This document shows positions 14,673 to 23,595 of a stretch of DNA of 64,000 nt, one piece after another. Below the pieces are notes generated by a model. That model saw only the letters and a program-made list of their open reading frames with translations. It was not told the origin of the DNA and made no database searches. Both the position numbers and the translations under genes were made by a program. This stretch comes from Pseudomonadota bacterium. Its GTDB lineage: Bacteria; Pseudomonadota; Alphaproteobacteria; Caulobacterales; Caulobacteraceae. Each line of letters begins with the position of its first letter. Position 1 is the first letter of the stretch. Location: assembly GCA_020161365.1 (NCBI GenBank), contig JAIUNU010000008.1, positions 62,001 through 126,000 on the forward strand. The letters are read 5' to 3'.

Positions 14673-16336
14673 CCCCGCGCCTTCACCGGCGCGGCGCCGT
14701 CGACATAGGCTTCGTTCAGATAGACCTCGGCCTCTTGCGGCGACAGCGCCGGCGCGTAGCCGAAGCCTTGGCCGTAGTCGCAGCCGAGCGCCTGCAGCGC
14801 GTGCGCCATCTCGGCGTTCTCGACGCCTTCGGCGACGACTTCCAGGTCCAGGTCCTGGCCCAGCTTGACGACCGACCGGACGATCTTGGCCGAGCCGGCG
14901 TTGGTGCCCATGGTGCGGACGAAGTAGCGGTCGACCTTCAACGTGTCGAACGGCAGGCGCGTCAGGTAAGACAGCGACGAGAAGCCCGTCCCGAAATCGT
15001 CCAGCGCCAGACCCGCGCCGGCGTCGCGCAAGGTCTTCAGGATCACGGCGGCCCGCTCGGGATCGCGCATGATGTCGCTTTCGGTGACTTCCAGTTTCAG
15101 CGCGCCGCGCGGCAGGCGGTTGACGCGCAAGGTTTCGGCTACGTCCGCGACAAGGCCCGGGCGGTCGATCTCGCCGGTCGACAGGTTGACGCTGACCGTC
15201 AGGTTCCCCATCGCCGGATGCGCGGCGCGCCAGGTCGACAACTGCTGGGCGGCGGCGTGCATCATGTGCGCGCCCAGCTCGCTCATCAGCCCCATCTCTT
15301 CGATCAGCGGCAGGAACTCGTCCGGCGGCAGCATGCCGCGACGCGGATGGATCCAGCGGGCCAGGGCCTCGAAGCCGGAAAGGGCGCCGGTCGACAGGCG
15401 AACGATCGGCTGGAAGTAGGGCATGATCTCGCCCCGACCGATCGCGCCGCGCAGGTCGGCTTCCAGCGCCAGACGCGACAGCCCGTCGGTCTCCATCGAG
15501 CGGCCATAGGCGGCCGCGCCCCCGCGACCGGCCGCGGCGGCGGCCTCAACCGCCAGCTCGGCGCGACGGATCAGCTCGGCGGCGTCGGGCGCATCGAGCC
15601 CGCCCTCGGCGGCGACTGCGCCGATCGACAGGGTCGGGTGGATGTCAAAGCCGGCGACGCGCAGCGGCTGCTCCAGGGCGCCGCGCAGCACCTCTGCCGG
15701 CTCGTAGCCCCGTGGCTCGCACAGGACAGCAAACTCATCCTCGCCAATGCGCCCAAGGATCGCCTGGGCGGGGAAGGCCGCCGCTAGCCGCGAGCCCAGG
15801 GCGGCCAGGACCAAGTCCGCGCGCTCGTGGCCCAGAGCCTCGTTCAGACGACGCAGCCGGTCCAGGTCGGCCACGACCAGTTGATGGGTTCCGTCCCGGG
15901 ACAGGCGTTCACGCGCGCGGGCGATGAAGCTGCGACGGTCCAGCAGGCCCGTCAGCTCGCAGCGCTCGGACGCGGAGAATTTGGTTTCGGGGGCGACGAC
16001 GCCGGCGGCGCGGACGCCCTCTTCCAGCCAGACGCCCCGCCACAGGCAGGTCTCCCCGCCCCGCACCCGGAACCGCGCGATGACTTCGCTGCCGGGTTCG
16101 CGCGGCTTAAGCACCTCCTCGGCCTGGGCGCGGTCCTGCGGCAGGGCCAAGGCGCGGAAGGCGGCGGAGGAGCATTCGGGGGCCAGCGGACCAAGGCCCA
16201 GCGCGCGCGTCGCGCCGTTCAGGCGCAGGCGGTCGGACTCGGGCTCCCAGATCCACAGAGCGACATCGGCCGCGCCCAACGCCTCAAGCGTGGCCGTCGT
16301 ATCCCAGATGCGTCGCTCGCCCGTCCGAAAAGACAT
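14669..16336 (-). CDS. pdeA: Cyclic-di-GMP phosphodiesterase PdeA (PAS-GEDEF-EAL)
   Basis: Cytoplasmic phosphodiesterase of 555 residues that hydrolyses cyclic di-GMP to pGpG. An N-terminal PAS-like domain (about 15-115) is followed by a GGDEF-type domain (125-275) whose signature reads GEDEF at 198-202, and by an EAL domain (285-545) with E323-A324-L325. The GEDEF change removes cyclase activity; in Caulobacter PdeA (established knowledge) this domain binds GTP and activates the EAL domain. There is no RxxD inhibitory site before the motif. In Caulobacter PdeA is degraded by ClpXP with CpdR at the swarmer-to-stalked transition; the C-terminus here (PVKARG) is consistent with that. It is last in a minus-strand run from the oxidase genes. 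Confidence 0.92.
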   Translation of the reverse strand: MSFRTGERRIWDTTATLEALGAADVALWIWEPESDRLRLNGATRALGLGPLAPECSSAAFRALALPQDRAQAEEVLKPREPGSEVIARFRVRGGETCLWRGVWLEEGVRAAGVVAPETKFSASERCELTGLLDRRSFIARARERLSRDGTHQLVVADLDRLRRLNEALGHERADLVLAALGSRLAAAFPAQAILGRIGEDEFAVLCEPRGYEPAEVLRGALEQPLRVAGFDIHPTLSIGAVAAEGGLDAPDAAELIRRAELAVEAAAAAGRGGAAAYGRSMETDGLSRLALEADLRGAIGRGEIMPYFQPIVRLSTGALSGFEALARWIHPRRGMLPPDEFLPLIEEMGLMSELGAHMMHAAAQQLSTWRAAHPAMGNLTVSVNLSTGEIDRPGLVADVAETLRVNRLPRGALKLEVTESDIMRDPERAAVILKTLRDAGAGLALDDFGTGFSSLSYLTRLPFDTLKVDRYFVRTMGTNAGSAKIVRSVVKLGQDLDLEVVAEGVENAEMAHALQALGCDYGQGFGYAPALSPQEAEVYLNEAYVDGAAPVKARG

Positions 16337-16369
16337 GCCCGTCCCAGCTAGATCGGCCTAGGCGGGGCG

Positions 16370-16948
16370 CTACTCGGGCGCCACCAAGCCGAACAGACGA
16401 TGATCTCGCCAAGCGCCGTTAATTTTCAAATAAGCCGGCGCATATCCCTCTTCAGAAAACCCGCATTTCGCGAGTAGCGCGGCCGAAGCGTGGTTTTCCG
16501 GCATGCATGCAGCCTCCAGACGGTGGAGTCCAAGCCCGGCGAACGCGAAGCGGATCAAGGTTTCGACCGCGTCCTGCATATAGCCCCGCCGGACGAAGGG
16601 CTCACCCAGCCAGTAGCCGATGGTCCCGGTCAGGGCGACGCCACGCCGCACGTGGAAAAGACGGATAGCGCCCAGCAAGGCGTCGTCGTCCTCGCGGAAA
16701 ATGAAGAACGCATAGGCCTCGCCCAGCTCCATCTCACGCGCATACGCGCCCAACCGCGCTCTAAACGCCGCGCGGTCCAGATCATGCTCTGGCCAAGTCG
16801 GCTCCCAAGGCTTCAGGAAGGTGCGGGATTGGGCTCGCAAGGCGGCCCACGGCTTGTAGTCGCGCGGCGTCGGCGGCCGCAGATAGACCGCGCGCCCCCG
16901 CAGCCGCAGAGGCTGGCGCGGCTTCAAGAACGGCAAAAGGGCGGACAC
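16370..16948 (-). CDS. GNAT N-acetyltransferase, RimJ-like
   Basis: Acetyl-CoA-dependent acetyltransferase of 192 residues of the RimJ/RimL type, which modify the N-termini of ribosomal proteins. Conserved blocks are RPPTPRDYKPWAALRAQS, GTIGYWLGEPFVRRGYM (acetyl-CoA-binding region) and FAFAGLGLHRLEAACMPENHAS. The length and the GLHRLEA-x4-N-x-AS pattern favour an S5 N-acetyltransferase-like role, but the protein target cannot be told from sequence. It lies between the M16 protease gene and pdeA, all in the same direction with gaps of 33-40 bases, so it is probably part of their transcript. Confidence 0.87.
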   Translation of the reverse strand: MSALLPFLKPRQPLRLRGRAVYLRPPTPRDYKPWAALRAQSRTFLKPWEPTWPEHDLDRAAFRARLGAYAREMELGEAYAFFIFREDDDALLGAIRLFHVRRGVALTGTIGYWLGEPFVRRGYMQDAVETLIRFAFAGLGLHRLEAACMPENHASAALLAKCGFSEEGYAPAYLKINGAWRDHRLFGLVAPE

Positions 16949-16988
16949 GGGCGAAACTCTGACGGGATCACGGGCGCACCTTCGACCG

Positions 16989-18260
16989 TCAGGCGGCCGA
17001 GAACAATGCCTTGTCGAAGGCCTCGCCGGCCTTCAGGGCCGACTTCGCGCCAAGGACCGCCGTCGCAGCGCGCCCCGCCGACAGCAGCCGTCGCCCGAGC
17101 CGCGCGACATCGGCCGGGGTTACCGCGTCGACCTCCCGCGCCAGCTCGGCGGGCGGATAGAGCCGGCCAAACAGCAGCACCTGACCCGCGCCCTGCTCGG
17201 CGCGCGACAGCGGCTGCTCTCGGGCCATGAACATATGCGCTTTCAGCTGCGCCTTGGCGCGCGCCAGTTCCGCCTCTTCGATCCGATCCGCCAGCTTCAG
17301 GAGCTCGTCGGCGCAGACCTTGGCGGTTTCCACCGCGTCGCCCGCCGCGCAGCCGGCATAGACGCCCAGCGCGCCGTGATCGGCGTAGGTGTCGGCATAG
17401 GCGTCGATATTGTAGGCGAGGCCTCGCTTCTCGCGGGCCTCCTGAAACAGCCGCGACGACATCCCGCCGCCCAGGCATTCGGCGAAGATCCGCAAGGCGA
17501 AATAGTCGTCTTCGCGCGCGCCGCAGGCCGGCAGCATGAACACCAGATGCGCCTGTTCGAGCTTGCGCGCCTCGGCCAGTGGTCCGCCGACAAAGGCGGC
17601 GGGCGACGGAACCGAAGCGCCCGGCGTGGCCGGAAGATCGCCAAACGCCCGCTCGGCGGCGGCCATCAGCTCGCCCTCCTCCACCGCGCCCGTCGCGGCG
17701 ATCACCAGGCGATCAGCGGCATAGAGGTTGGCGCGCCAGTCCGACAGCGCTTCGACGGTCGCCGCGTTGACCGTCTCATCGGATCCGAGGATCGGACGCC
17801 CCACCGGATGGTCACCCCAGCTGGCGCGCTGAATCAGGTCGAAGACGTAATCATCGGGCGCGTCGGCGGCCTCGGCGATCTCCTGGGCCACGACCTGCTT
17901 CTCGCGAGCCAGATCGGCCCCATCGAGCGTGGGCCGACGCACGAGGTCGGCGATCACGTCCATCCCCAGATCCAGCCCACCCTTCAGCGCGCGCACCTGG
18001 AAGCTGGTGCGCTCATAGCCGGTGGCGGCGTTGATCGAACCGCCCTGATTCTCGATGACCTCGACGATGTCGCGGGCCGACCGCGAACCCGCGCCCTTGA
18101 AGACCATGTGCTCCAGCAGGTGCGACCATCCCGATCGGGCCGGGCCCTCATAGGCCGCGCCACGCCCGGCCACGACGGACAGGGCCAGGGTTTCGAGGCC
18201 GGGCATCGGATCGCAGACGACGCGGACGCCGTTCTTCAGGGTGCGCAAGGAAGCGGTCAT
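16989..18260 (-). CDS. M16 family zinc metalloprotease
   Basis: Peptidase of 423 residues related to mitochondrial processing peptidase beta and other single-chain bacterial M16B enzymes. The inverted zinc motif HxxEH occurs as H47-L-L-E50-H51, and the distal glutamate is provided in the EIAEAADAPDDY region. The GGSINAATGYERTSF and GGGMSSRLFQEAREKRGLAYNI blocks are typical. No signal peptide is present, so a cytoplasmic role in peptide turnover is likely. It follows thrC by 46 bases in the same direction, a linkage common in Alphaproteobacteria. Confidence 0.93.
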   Translation of the reverse strand: MTASLRTLKNGVRVVCDPMPGLETLALSVVAGRGAAYEGPARSGWSHLLEHMVFKGAGSRSARDIVEVIENQGGSINAATGYERTSFQVRALKGGLDLGMDVIADLVRRPTLDGADLAREKQVVAQEIAEAADAPDDYVFDLIQRASWGDHPVGRPILGSDETVNAATVEALSDWRANLYAADRLVIAATGAVEEGELMAAAERAFGDLPATPGASVPSPAAFVGGPLAEARKLEQAHLVFMLPACGAREDDYFALRIFAECLGGGMSSRLFQEAREKRGLAYNIDAYADTYADHGALGVYAGCAAGDAVETAKVCADELLKLADRIEEAELARAKAQLKAHMFMAREQPLSRAEQGAGQVLLFGRLYPPAELAREVDAVTPADVARLGRRLLSAGRAATAVLGAKSALKAGEAFDKALFSAA

Positions 18261-18306
18261 GAGGGGCGCTATCTAGGTCTTCGCGCCCTTGAACGCCAGC
18301 TTTGGC

Positions 18307-19704
18307 TCAACTGTTCGCTGCGAAGGTCCGCACGAAAGCCTTCACCGACGACCCGTCGGCCGGCAGGCGCTCGAACTTTTCCGGCTTCTTGGAGAGGTCC
18401 GGCGTCGCGCGCGGGGTCGAGGGTAGAAGGCCCGTGGCGGCCTGCACCGCCTCAGGGAACTTGGCCGGATGGGCGGTCGACAGCACTACGACGGGGATCG
18501 ACGGATCGATCCGGACGCCCTGGGCGGCGGCCAGGCCCACGGCGGTGTGCGGGTCTACGACCTCGCCGGTCTCGTTCAGCGTCGAGAGCATGGTCTTGGC
18601 GGTGTCGGCCTCGCTGACGGCGGCGCCGCGGAAGAGCTCGCGCATCCAGGCATGGGCGGCCGGCGGGATATCCAGCAGGCCGGTGTCGGCGAAGGCGCGG
18701 AAGGCCCGGCCCGTCTCGACGCCGTCGCGGCGGACGGCTTCGAAATAGAGGCGCTCGAAGTTCGAGGCGACCTGGATGTCCATGGCCGGGCTCTGGGTCG
18801 CGGCGACCGCGCCGCGCGAATAGCGGCCGTCCTCGAAGGCGCGGGCCAGGATGTCGTTGCTGTTGGTGGCGGCGGTCACCGAATGGATCGGCAGGCCCAG
18901 CGTCTTGGCGACGAAGGCGGCGTAGGCGTCGCCGAAGTTGCCGGTCGGCACCACGAACGCCACCTCACGCGCGGGCGCGCCCAGGGCGACGGCGGCGGTG
19001 AAGTAGTAGACGCTCTGGGCGGCGATCCGCGCCCAGTTGATCGAGTTGACGCCCGAGAGGTCCACCGCGTGGCGGAACTGGTCGTCCTGGAAGGCCTGTT
19101 TGACGATCGCCTGACAGTCGTCGAACGAGCCCAGCACCGAGACGCAGGCCACGTTGGCGTCAGTCGCCGTGGTCATGAACCGGCGCTGCACCTCGCTGAT
19201 GCGCCCCTCGGGGAAGAGCGCGACGATGCGGGCGTTCTTGCGCCCCCGGAAAGCCTCGACGGCCGCGCCGCCGGTGTCGCCCGAGGTGGCGCAGATGATG
19301 GTCATCTTCCGCGACTGGCGCTCAAGCACATAGTCGTAGAGGCGGCCCAGCAGCTGCATGGCCACGTCCTTGAACGCCAGGGTCGGGCCGTGGAACAGCT
19401 CCAGCAGGTAGCGGTTGGGCGTCAGCTGCTTGACGGGAACCACGGCCGTGTGGGCGAAGGTGGCGTAGGCCTCCTCGCACATCTGAAGGAGGTCGTCGGC
19501 CGGGATATCGTCACCGACGAACTTGCCGACCACGGCGGCGGCGACCTGGGCGTAGGGCTTGCCGGCGAACGCCGCGATCTCCTTGGCCGTGAAGCTGGGC
19601 CACTCGGCGGGCACGTACAGGCCACCATCCGGGGCAAGGCCGGCCAGGACAGCGTCGAGGAAGCCGATGGGCGCGGACTGGCCGCGGGTCGAAACGTAGC
19701 GCAT
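18307..19704 (-). CDS. thrC: Threonine synthase
   Basis: PLP enzyme of 465 residues converting O-phosphohomoserine to threonine, the step after ThrB. The start MRYVSTRGQSAPIGF and the PLP-lysine motif GPTLAFKD (K112) are diagnostic of the long, fungal/proteobacterial-type enzyme. The GDTGGAAVEAF and VPTGNFGDAYAAF loops bind the cofactor phosphate. ATG 19704 is chosen because it carries the conserved N-terminus and shares its A with the SURF1 stop codon; the frame upstream to 19773 lies inside surf1. The placement ties threonine synthesis to the cytochrome oxidase transcript, although an intrinsic terminator after ctaE probably limits read-through. Confidence 0.96.
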   Translation of the reverse strand: MRYVSTRGQSAPIGFLDAVLAGLAPDGGLYVPAEWPSFTAKEIAAFAGKPYAQVAAAVVGKFVGDDIPADDLLQMCEEAYATFAHTAVVPVKQLTPNRYLLELFHGPTLAFKDVAMQLLGRLYDYVLERQSRKMTIICATSGDTGGAAVEAFRGRKNARIVALFPEGRISEVQRRFMTTATDANVACVSVLGSFDDCQAIVKQAFQDDQFRHAVDLSGVNSINWARIAAQSVYYFTAAVALGAPAREVAFVVPTGNFGDAYAAFVAKTLGLPIHSVTAATNSNDILARAFEDGRYSRGAVAATQSPAMDIQVASNFERLYFEAVRRDGVETGRAFRAFADTGLLDIPPAAHAWMRELFRGAAVSEADTAKTMLSTLNETGEVVDPHTAVGLAAAQGVRIDPSIPVVVLSTAHPAKFPEAVQAATGLLPSTPRATPDLSKKPEKFERLPADGSSVKAFVRTFAANS

Positions 19705-20390
19705 CAGGATCTCAGTCTCCGCCAGAGCATGGCGGCATAGATAAACAGCAGGGTTACGGCAAGACCGAACCACGTAAGAGCGTATTCAAGGTGCCGATTG
19801 GAAATTTCTGCCGGCAGCGGCGCCGGCGTAATTCCGCTAGGGGCCGGCGTTTCCTGTTCGACCATCAGGACCAACGGGGCGGGCTTGCGATCGGCGAAGC
19901 GCTGCAGGACCTTGGCGCGGTCGCCGCCCAGCTGCTGGATCGGGCTCAGCACGCCTACGACGCGGCGGGGCGCGTCAAAGGCCCGGGGCGCGGGGGCGAC
20001 CTGCCCGGTCAGGCTGCCGACCACGCCGCGATCCACCAGGATCATGTTGTAGGGTCCGGCCAGCACGGCGCACGGCGCCTGGGCGCGCCAGACGACATCG
20101 CCGTCGCGGACGCCGTAGACCAGCGGCAGGGGCTCTCCGGCGACATCACCGCAATCGATGCTGACGCGGGTCCAGGCCAGGTCCTCGGGCCGCGTCTTGG
20201 CGGTCAGAACCTGCACCAGCGGCAGGGCCGGGGCGGTCTTCAGCGCTTCGAGCCGCGCCAGGACGCCTTCCTTCCAGTGCAGCCGTTGCAACTGCCAGGT
20301 TCCCAGGCCGCACAGGATCGCGAAGGCGATCGCCGTGGCGATCGTCAGGCCAAAGGGAAAGCGCGATCGGGCGGCGGGAACCTCAGACAT
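19704..20390 (-). CDS. SURF1 family cytochrome oxidase assembly protein
   Basis: Assembly factor of 228 residues that helps insert heme a into subunit I of aa3 oxidase. The topology is typical: one N-terminal membrane helix (about 14-33, FPFGLTIATAIAFAILCGLGTWQLQRLHWKE), a periplasmic domain, and a C-terminal helix (about 203-221). The GTWQLQRLHWK and VDRGVV motifs and the NRHLEYALTWFGLA ending are family hallmarks. It overlaps the DUF983 gene by 8 bases and thrC by one base, so the three are translationally linked downstream of the oxidase genes. Confidence 0.93.
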   Translation of the reverse strand: MSEVPAARSRFPFGLTIATAIAFAILCGLGTWQLQRLHWKEGVLARLEALKTAPALPLVQVLTAKTRPEDLAWTRVSIDCGDVAGEPLPLVYGVRDGDVVWRAQAPCAVLAGPYNMILVDRGVVGSLTGQVAPAPRAFDAPRRVVGVLSPIQQLGGDRAKVLQRFADRKPAPLVLMVEQETPAPSGITPAPLPAEISNRHLEYALTWFGLAVTLLFIYAAMLWRRLRS

Positions 20391-20745
20391 GGTCGCGTCC
20401 GGCCTCCGACGCCTTCTGGGCGATCTGGGCGGCGACCATCAGGCCCTTGGCCGGACGCATCAGGCCCAGGCTGATGACCACGACGGCCGGCAGCCAGATG
20501 ACCAGCGACACCCAGACCGGCCAGTTCCAGGCGAACATCGAGAACAAGGCCCCAAAGGCGCAGATCGCGCCGGCGATCAGGATCACGAACGTCGCCGCGC
20601 CGTCGCCGGTCTCGTACTTGCCCAGATCAAAGCCGCAGGCCTCGCAGCGCGGCGCGACCTTGAGAAAGCCTTCGAACAGATAGCCCTCGCCGCAGTGGGG
20701 GCAGAGGCCGCGCGCACCGGCGGCGTAGGGGTTGTTCTTGGTCAC
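20383..20745 (-). CDS. DUF983 membrane protein
   Basis: Membrane protein of 120 residues of the DUF983 family, found almost always beside aa3 oxidase genes in Alphaproteobacteria. Two CxxC pairs (CPHCGEGYLF and CEACGFDLG) form a probable zinc ribbon at residues 17-41, followed by two hydrophobic helices (about 53-73 and 75-97). Its function is not established; the conserved context suggests a part in oxidase biogenesis. It begins 18 bases after the terminator of ctaE on the minus strand and overlaps surf1 by 8 bases. Confidence 0.88.
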   Translation of the reverse strand: MTKNNPYAAGARGLCPHCGEGYLFEGFLKVAPRCEACGFDLGKYETGDGAATFVILIAGAICAFGALFSMFAWNWPVWVSLVIWLPAVVVISLGLMRPAKGLMVAAQIAQKASEAGRDHV

Positions 20746-20762
20746 GCGGACCTCCCGAAACG

Positions 20763-20797
20763 AAAAAGGCCCGGAACGCTGGTTGGCGTTCCGGGCC
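20763..20797 (-). terminator. Intrinsic terminator between ctaE and DUF983
   Basis: On the minus strand a 12-base-pair stem (20768-20779 with 20786-20797, arms GGCCCGGAACGC and GCGTTCCGGGCC) is followed by five U. It starts about 18 bases after the ctaE stop. It is a textbook Rho-independent terminator inside the oxidase cluster, so DUF983-surf1-thrC are expected at lower level than ctaC-ctaE or from their own promoter. Confidence 0.9.
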
Positions 20798-20814
20798 CCT
20801 TGGATCTCTCGATC

Positions 20815-21687
20815 TTAGTGGGCCGAGGCCCCGAAGATCACGTAGATGAACGCGAACAGGAACAGCCAGACCACGTCGACGAAGTGCCAGTACCAGGCGG
20901 CCGCTTCGAAGCCGAAGTGCTGCTTGGGCGTGAAGGCGCCGTTCAGCAGGCGGATCAGGCAGACGATCAGGAACAGCGTGCCCACGAACACGTGGAAACC
21001 GTGGAAGCCCGTGGCCAGGAAGAAGGTCGAACCATAGAGGCCCGAGTTGGCGGCGGCTTCCGAGTAGAACAGCTGCTCGTGGTTGATGTGGGCGTATTCG
21101 TAGACCTGGATGGCGGTGAACAGGCAGCCCAGCAGGATGGTCAGGATCAGGCCCCACTTGGCGCCCTTGCGGTCACCGACCTGCAGCGCGTGGTGCGCCC
21201 AGGTGACCGTGGTGCCCGACAGCAGCAGCGTCAGGGTGTTGATCAGCGGCAGGTGCCACGGCGAGACGGTCTCGACGCCGGCGGGAGGCCAGGCGGCCCA
21301 GGCCGTGCGGACTTCCTCGATGGTCGAGAGCGTGCGGTGCTCGTGGAACAGCGCCATCTCGAAGAACATCCAGAACCACGCCACGAAGAACATCACTTCC
21401 GAGGCGATGAACAGGATCATGCCGTAGCGCAGGCCGATCGAGACGACCGGGGTATGGTCGCCGGCCTTGGCTTCCTTGGCGACATCGGCCCACCAGCCGA
21501 ACATCGTGTAGAGCACGCCCGCGAGGCCGGCGGCGAAAATGGCCCAGTTGCCCTTTTCGATGCCGAGCACGCCACCCTTGACCCAACCGATCAGGCCAAT
21601 GGCCATGACCGTCGCGGCGGCGGAGCCCACGAAGGGCCAGGGGCTGGGCGGAAGGATGTGGTAGTCGTGTTTGACGGCGCCGGCCAT
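20815..21687 (-). CDS. ctaE: Cytochrome c oxidase subunit III
   Basis: Integral membrane subunit of aa3 cytochrome c oxidase, 290 residues with seven predicted helices. Conserved stretches include [14 protein letters not shown] at the start, [29 protein letters not shown], and the late [14 protein letters not shown] and [14 protein letters not shown] blocks. Subunit III stabilises turnover and proton uptake by subunit I. ATG 21687 is chosen because [18 protein letters not shown] is the family start; the extra 33 residues upstream are not conserved in character. It follows ctaG by 70 bases and is closed by a strong terminator. Confidence 0.96.
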   Translation of the reverse strand: MAGAVKHDYHILPPSPWPFVGSAAATVMAIGLIGWVKGGVLGIEKGNWAIFAAGLAGVLYTMFGWWADVAKEAKAGDHTPVVSIGLRYGMILFIASEVMFFVAWFWMFFEMALFHEHRTLSTIEEVRTAWAAWPPAGVETVSPWHLPLINTLTLLLSGTTVTWAHHALQVGDRKGAKWGLILTILLGCLFTAIQVYEYAHINHEQLFYSEAAANSGLYGSTFFLATGFHGFHVFVGTLFLIVCLIRLLNGAFTPKQHFGFEAAAWYWHFVDVVWLFLFAFIYVIFGASAH

Positions 21688-21757
21688 GTTGCTGCTAACC
21701 CTTATATCCCTCTGAGCACGGTCGGCGGTTCCCCCCGCGCCGTGATCGTTGTGAACG

Positions 21758-22408
21758 CTATAGACCTCTCGACGGTGCGCCGCCAAGGGGTTCCACGATA
21801 CGAGGCGTCGTCACCGCGGCGACTTGGCCTTTCTTACCCTCGTCGACCGCCGGGAAGAAGGTGTAGCTGAGAGTGATCTCAGGTTTTCCCTTCGTCTCGG
21901 GGTCGTCCGCATATTGGGGATCCACGAAGTAGACGACCGGGAACTCCACGGTCTGTCCGGGCTGGATCGTCTGGCTGGTGAAGCAGAAGCATTCCAGCTT
22001 CTGGAAGTACGGGCCGGCCTGCTCGGGCACCACGTTGTAGAGCGCGCGGCCGGTGATCGGCTTGTCGGACGGGTTGGTCACCTTGAAGAAGGCCAGGCCC
22101 GTGTCGCCGATGCGGATGTCCTGCTTGGGCTGCAGCGCCTGGAACTTCCAGGGCAACTCGCGGATATTGGCGTCGAAGCGGACCGTGATCTTGCGATCCA
22201 GGACCCGCGATGGGGCCACCTCGGCCTTGCGGACGGTGCCGTCGAAGCCCGTCACCTGACAGAACAGCTTGTAGAGCGGCACGGCGGCATAGGCCGCGCC
22301 AATCATGCCAACGAAGGTCGCCACGCAGATCATCGCAACCTTCTTGTTGCGACGGGCGACCTGCTGCTGCGGGGTCAGATCGTCTTTAGACGTGGGGGTG
22401 TGCGACAT
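21758..22408 (-). CDS. ctaG: Cytochrome c oxidase copper assembly protein CtaG/Cox11
   Basis: Copper chaperone of 216 residues that delivers Cu(I) to the CuB centre of oxidase subunit I. One N-terminal membrane helix (about 25-45) anchors a periplasmic domain. The copper-binding CFCF motif lies in [10 protein letters not shown] near residue 140, and the [13 protein letters not shown] block is conserved. The start codon lies 23 bases inside the preceding small membrane protein gene, whose last codons contain its GGCGGA ribosome-binding site. It is tightly packed between that gene and ctaE. Confidence 0.96.
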   Translation of the reverse strand: MSHTPTSKDDLTPQQQVARRNKKVAMICVATFVGMIGAAYAAVPLYKLFCQVTGFDGTVRKAEVAPSRVLDRKITVRFDANIRELPWKFQALQPKQDIRIGDTGLAFFKVTNPSDKPITGRALYNVVPEQAGPYFQKLECFCFTSQTIQPGQTVEFPVVYFVDPQYADDPETKGKPEITLSYTFFPAVDEGKKGQVAAVTTPRIVEPLGGAPSRGL

Positions 22409-22547
22409 TTCCGCCGAGCCTCACGAGGGTGACAACGAACACGAGCACCACGAAAGCGACGAGGCCCAGGGCGAGGGCCAGGTTGCGCCCGTCGCGGGCC
22501 TTCTTGGCGGCCTGTCGCGCCGCGTCGGTTTCGACCGGTTGATTCAC
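22386..22547 (-). CDS. 53-residue single-helix protein of the oxidase operon (CoxF-like)
   Basis: A short gene between ctaB and ctaG. A GTG at 22547 overlaps the ctaB stop (GTGA), and the frame runs 53 codons to a TAA at 22386, ending 23 bases inside ctaG. The product has a charged start with basic residues (DAARQAAKKARDGRN), then one hydrophobic helix at about residues 23-42 rich in V, L and F, then a short polar tail. Small CoxF-type proteins sit at exactly this place in alphaproteobacterial oxidase operons, so I infer that it is one. Double overlap with its neighbours is strong evidence that it is translated. Function unknown. Confidence 0.75.
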   Translation of the reverse strand: MNQPVETDAARQAAKKARDGRNLALALGLVAFVVLVFVVTLVRLGGNVAHPHV

Positions 22548-23563
22548 TTCAGGAGCTCCAGGGGATGCACGCCGGTCACGGCCTCGCCCAGCAGGGCCGC
22601 GAACAGGGCGAAGAGGTAGAGGATCGAGAAGGCGAAGAGATTGCGCGCCGCCTTGGCGCCGGCGGCTTTTTCGTCCTCCGTCACGTCATAGAGGGCGCGG
22701 TCGGCCACCCGGGGATCGGCGGCGTCGCCGGCCTTGCTGGCGAAGACGCGCCAGGCCAGCAGCAGAAACACAAGGCCGCCGAGGCCGGATACCGCCAGAT
22801 AGATCGGACCGCCCAGGCCCGTCAGCACCGGCGACAGGCAGATCGGGATGAGGAGCAGGCTGTAGAGCAGGATCTGCTTGCGGGTTTCCTTGGCGCCCTT
22901 GACCACCGGCAGCATCGGCACGCCGGCCTTGGCGTAGTCGGTCGTCACATATAGCGACAGCGCCCAGAAGTGCGGCGGGGTCCAGAAGAAGATGATCGCC
23001 ACCATCAGCCAGGCGTTCAGCGGCGCCGAACCCGTGGCGGCGGCCCAGCCGATGGCCGGCGGCAGGGCGCCGGCGAGACCGCCGATGACGATGTTCTGCG
23101 CGGTCCAGCGCTTGAGCCACATCGTATAGACGACGGCGTAGAAGACGATGGTGAAGGCCAGGAGGCCCGCGGCCAGCCAGTTCACGGCGAAGCCCAGGAA
23201 CATCACCGAGAGGAGACTGAGGACGACGCCCAGCGAGGCGGCCTCCTCGCCCTTGACCTTGCCGGCCGGCACGGGACGACCGCGCGTGCGGCGCATCTGG
23301 CGGTCGATGTCGGCGTCGTACCACATGTTCAGCGCGCCCGAGGCGCCGGCGCCGATGGCGATGCACAGCACGGCGATCGCGGCGAGGACCGGATGAATCG
23401 GCGCGCGCGCCGCCAGCAGCCCGGTCAGGCCGGTGAAGACCACCAGCGACATGACGCGCGGCTTCATCAGCTGGAAATAGTCCTGCCAACGGGCGGTCTC
23501 GGACGAATCCCGCACGGGGTTCATCTCGGCGCTGTCAGACGTCATGGCGGCTGTCTTTGACAT
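22544..23563 (-). CDS. ctaB: Protoheme IX farnesyltransferase
   Basis: UbiA-superfamily membrane enzyme of 339 residues that farnesylates heme b to heme o, the precursor of heme a of the aa3 oxidase. The first prenyl-diphosphate motif is seen in NMWYDADIDRQMRRTRGRPVPAG, and the start of the membrane domain YFQLMKPRVMSLVVFTGL is a family signature. About nine hydrophobic helices follow. The C-terminus extends slightly beyond typical members (about 300) through a charged N-terminal segment of about 25 residues, MSKTAAMTSDSAEMNPVRD; an internal ATG at 23545 is an alternative start. It overlaps the next gene by four bases. Confidence 0.95.
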   Translation of the reverse strand: MSKTAAMTSDSAEMNPVRDSSETARWQDYFQLMKPRVMSLVVFTGLTGLLAARAPIHPVLAAIAVLCIAIGAGASGALNMWYDADIDRQMRRTRGRPVPAGKVKGEEAASLGVVLSLLSVMFLGFAVNWLAAGLLAFTIVFYAVVYTMWLKRWTAQNIVIGGLAGALPPAIGWAAATGSAPLNAWLMVAIIFFWTPPHFWALSLYVTTDYAKAGVPMLPVVKGAKETRKQILLYSLLLIPICLSPVLTGLGGPIYLAVSGLGGLVFLLLAWRVFASKAGDAADPRVADRALYDVTEDEKAAGAKAARNLFAFSILYLFALFAALLGEAVTGVHPLELLK

Positions 23564-23595
23564 CGATCTAAAACATACAGGTCTTGAACAGGAGA

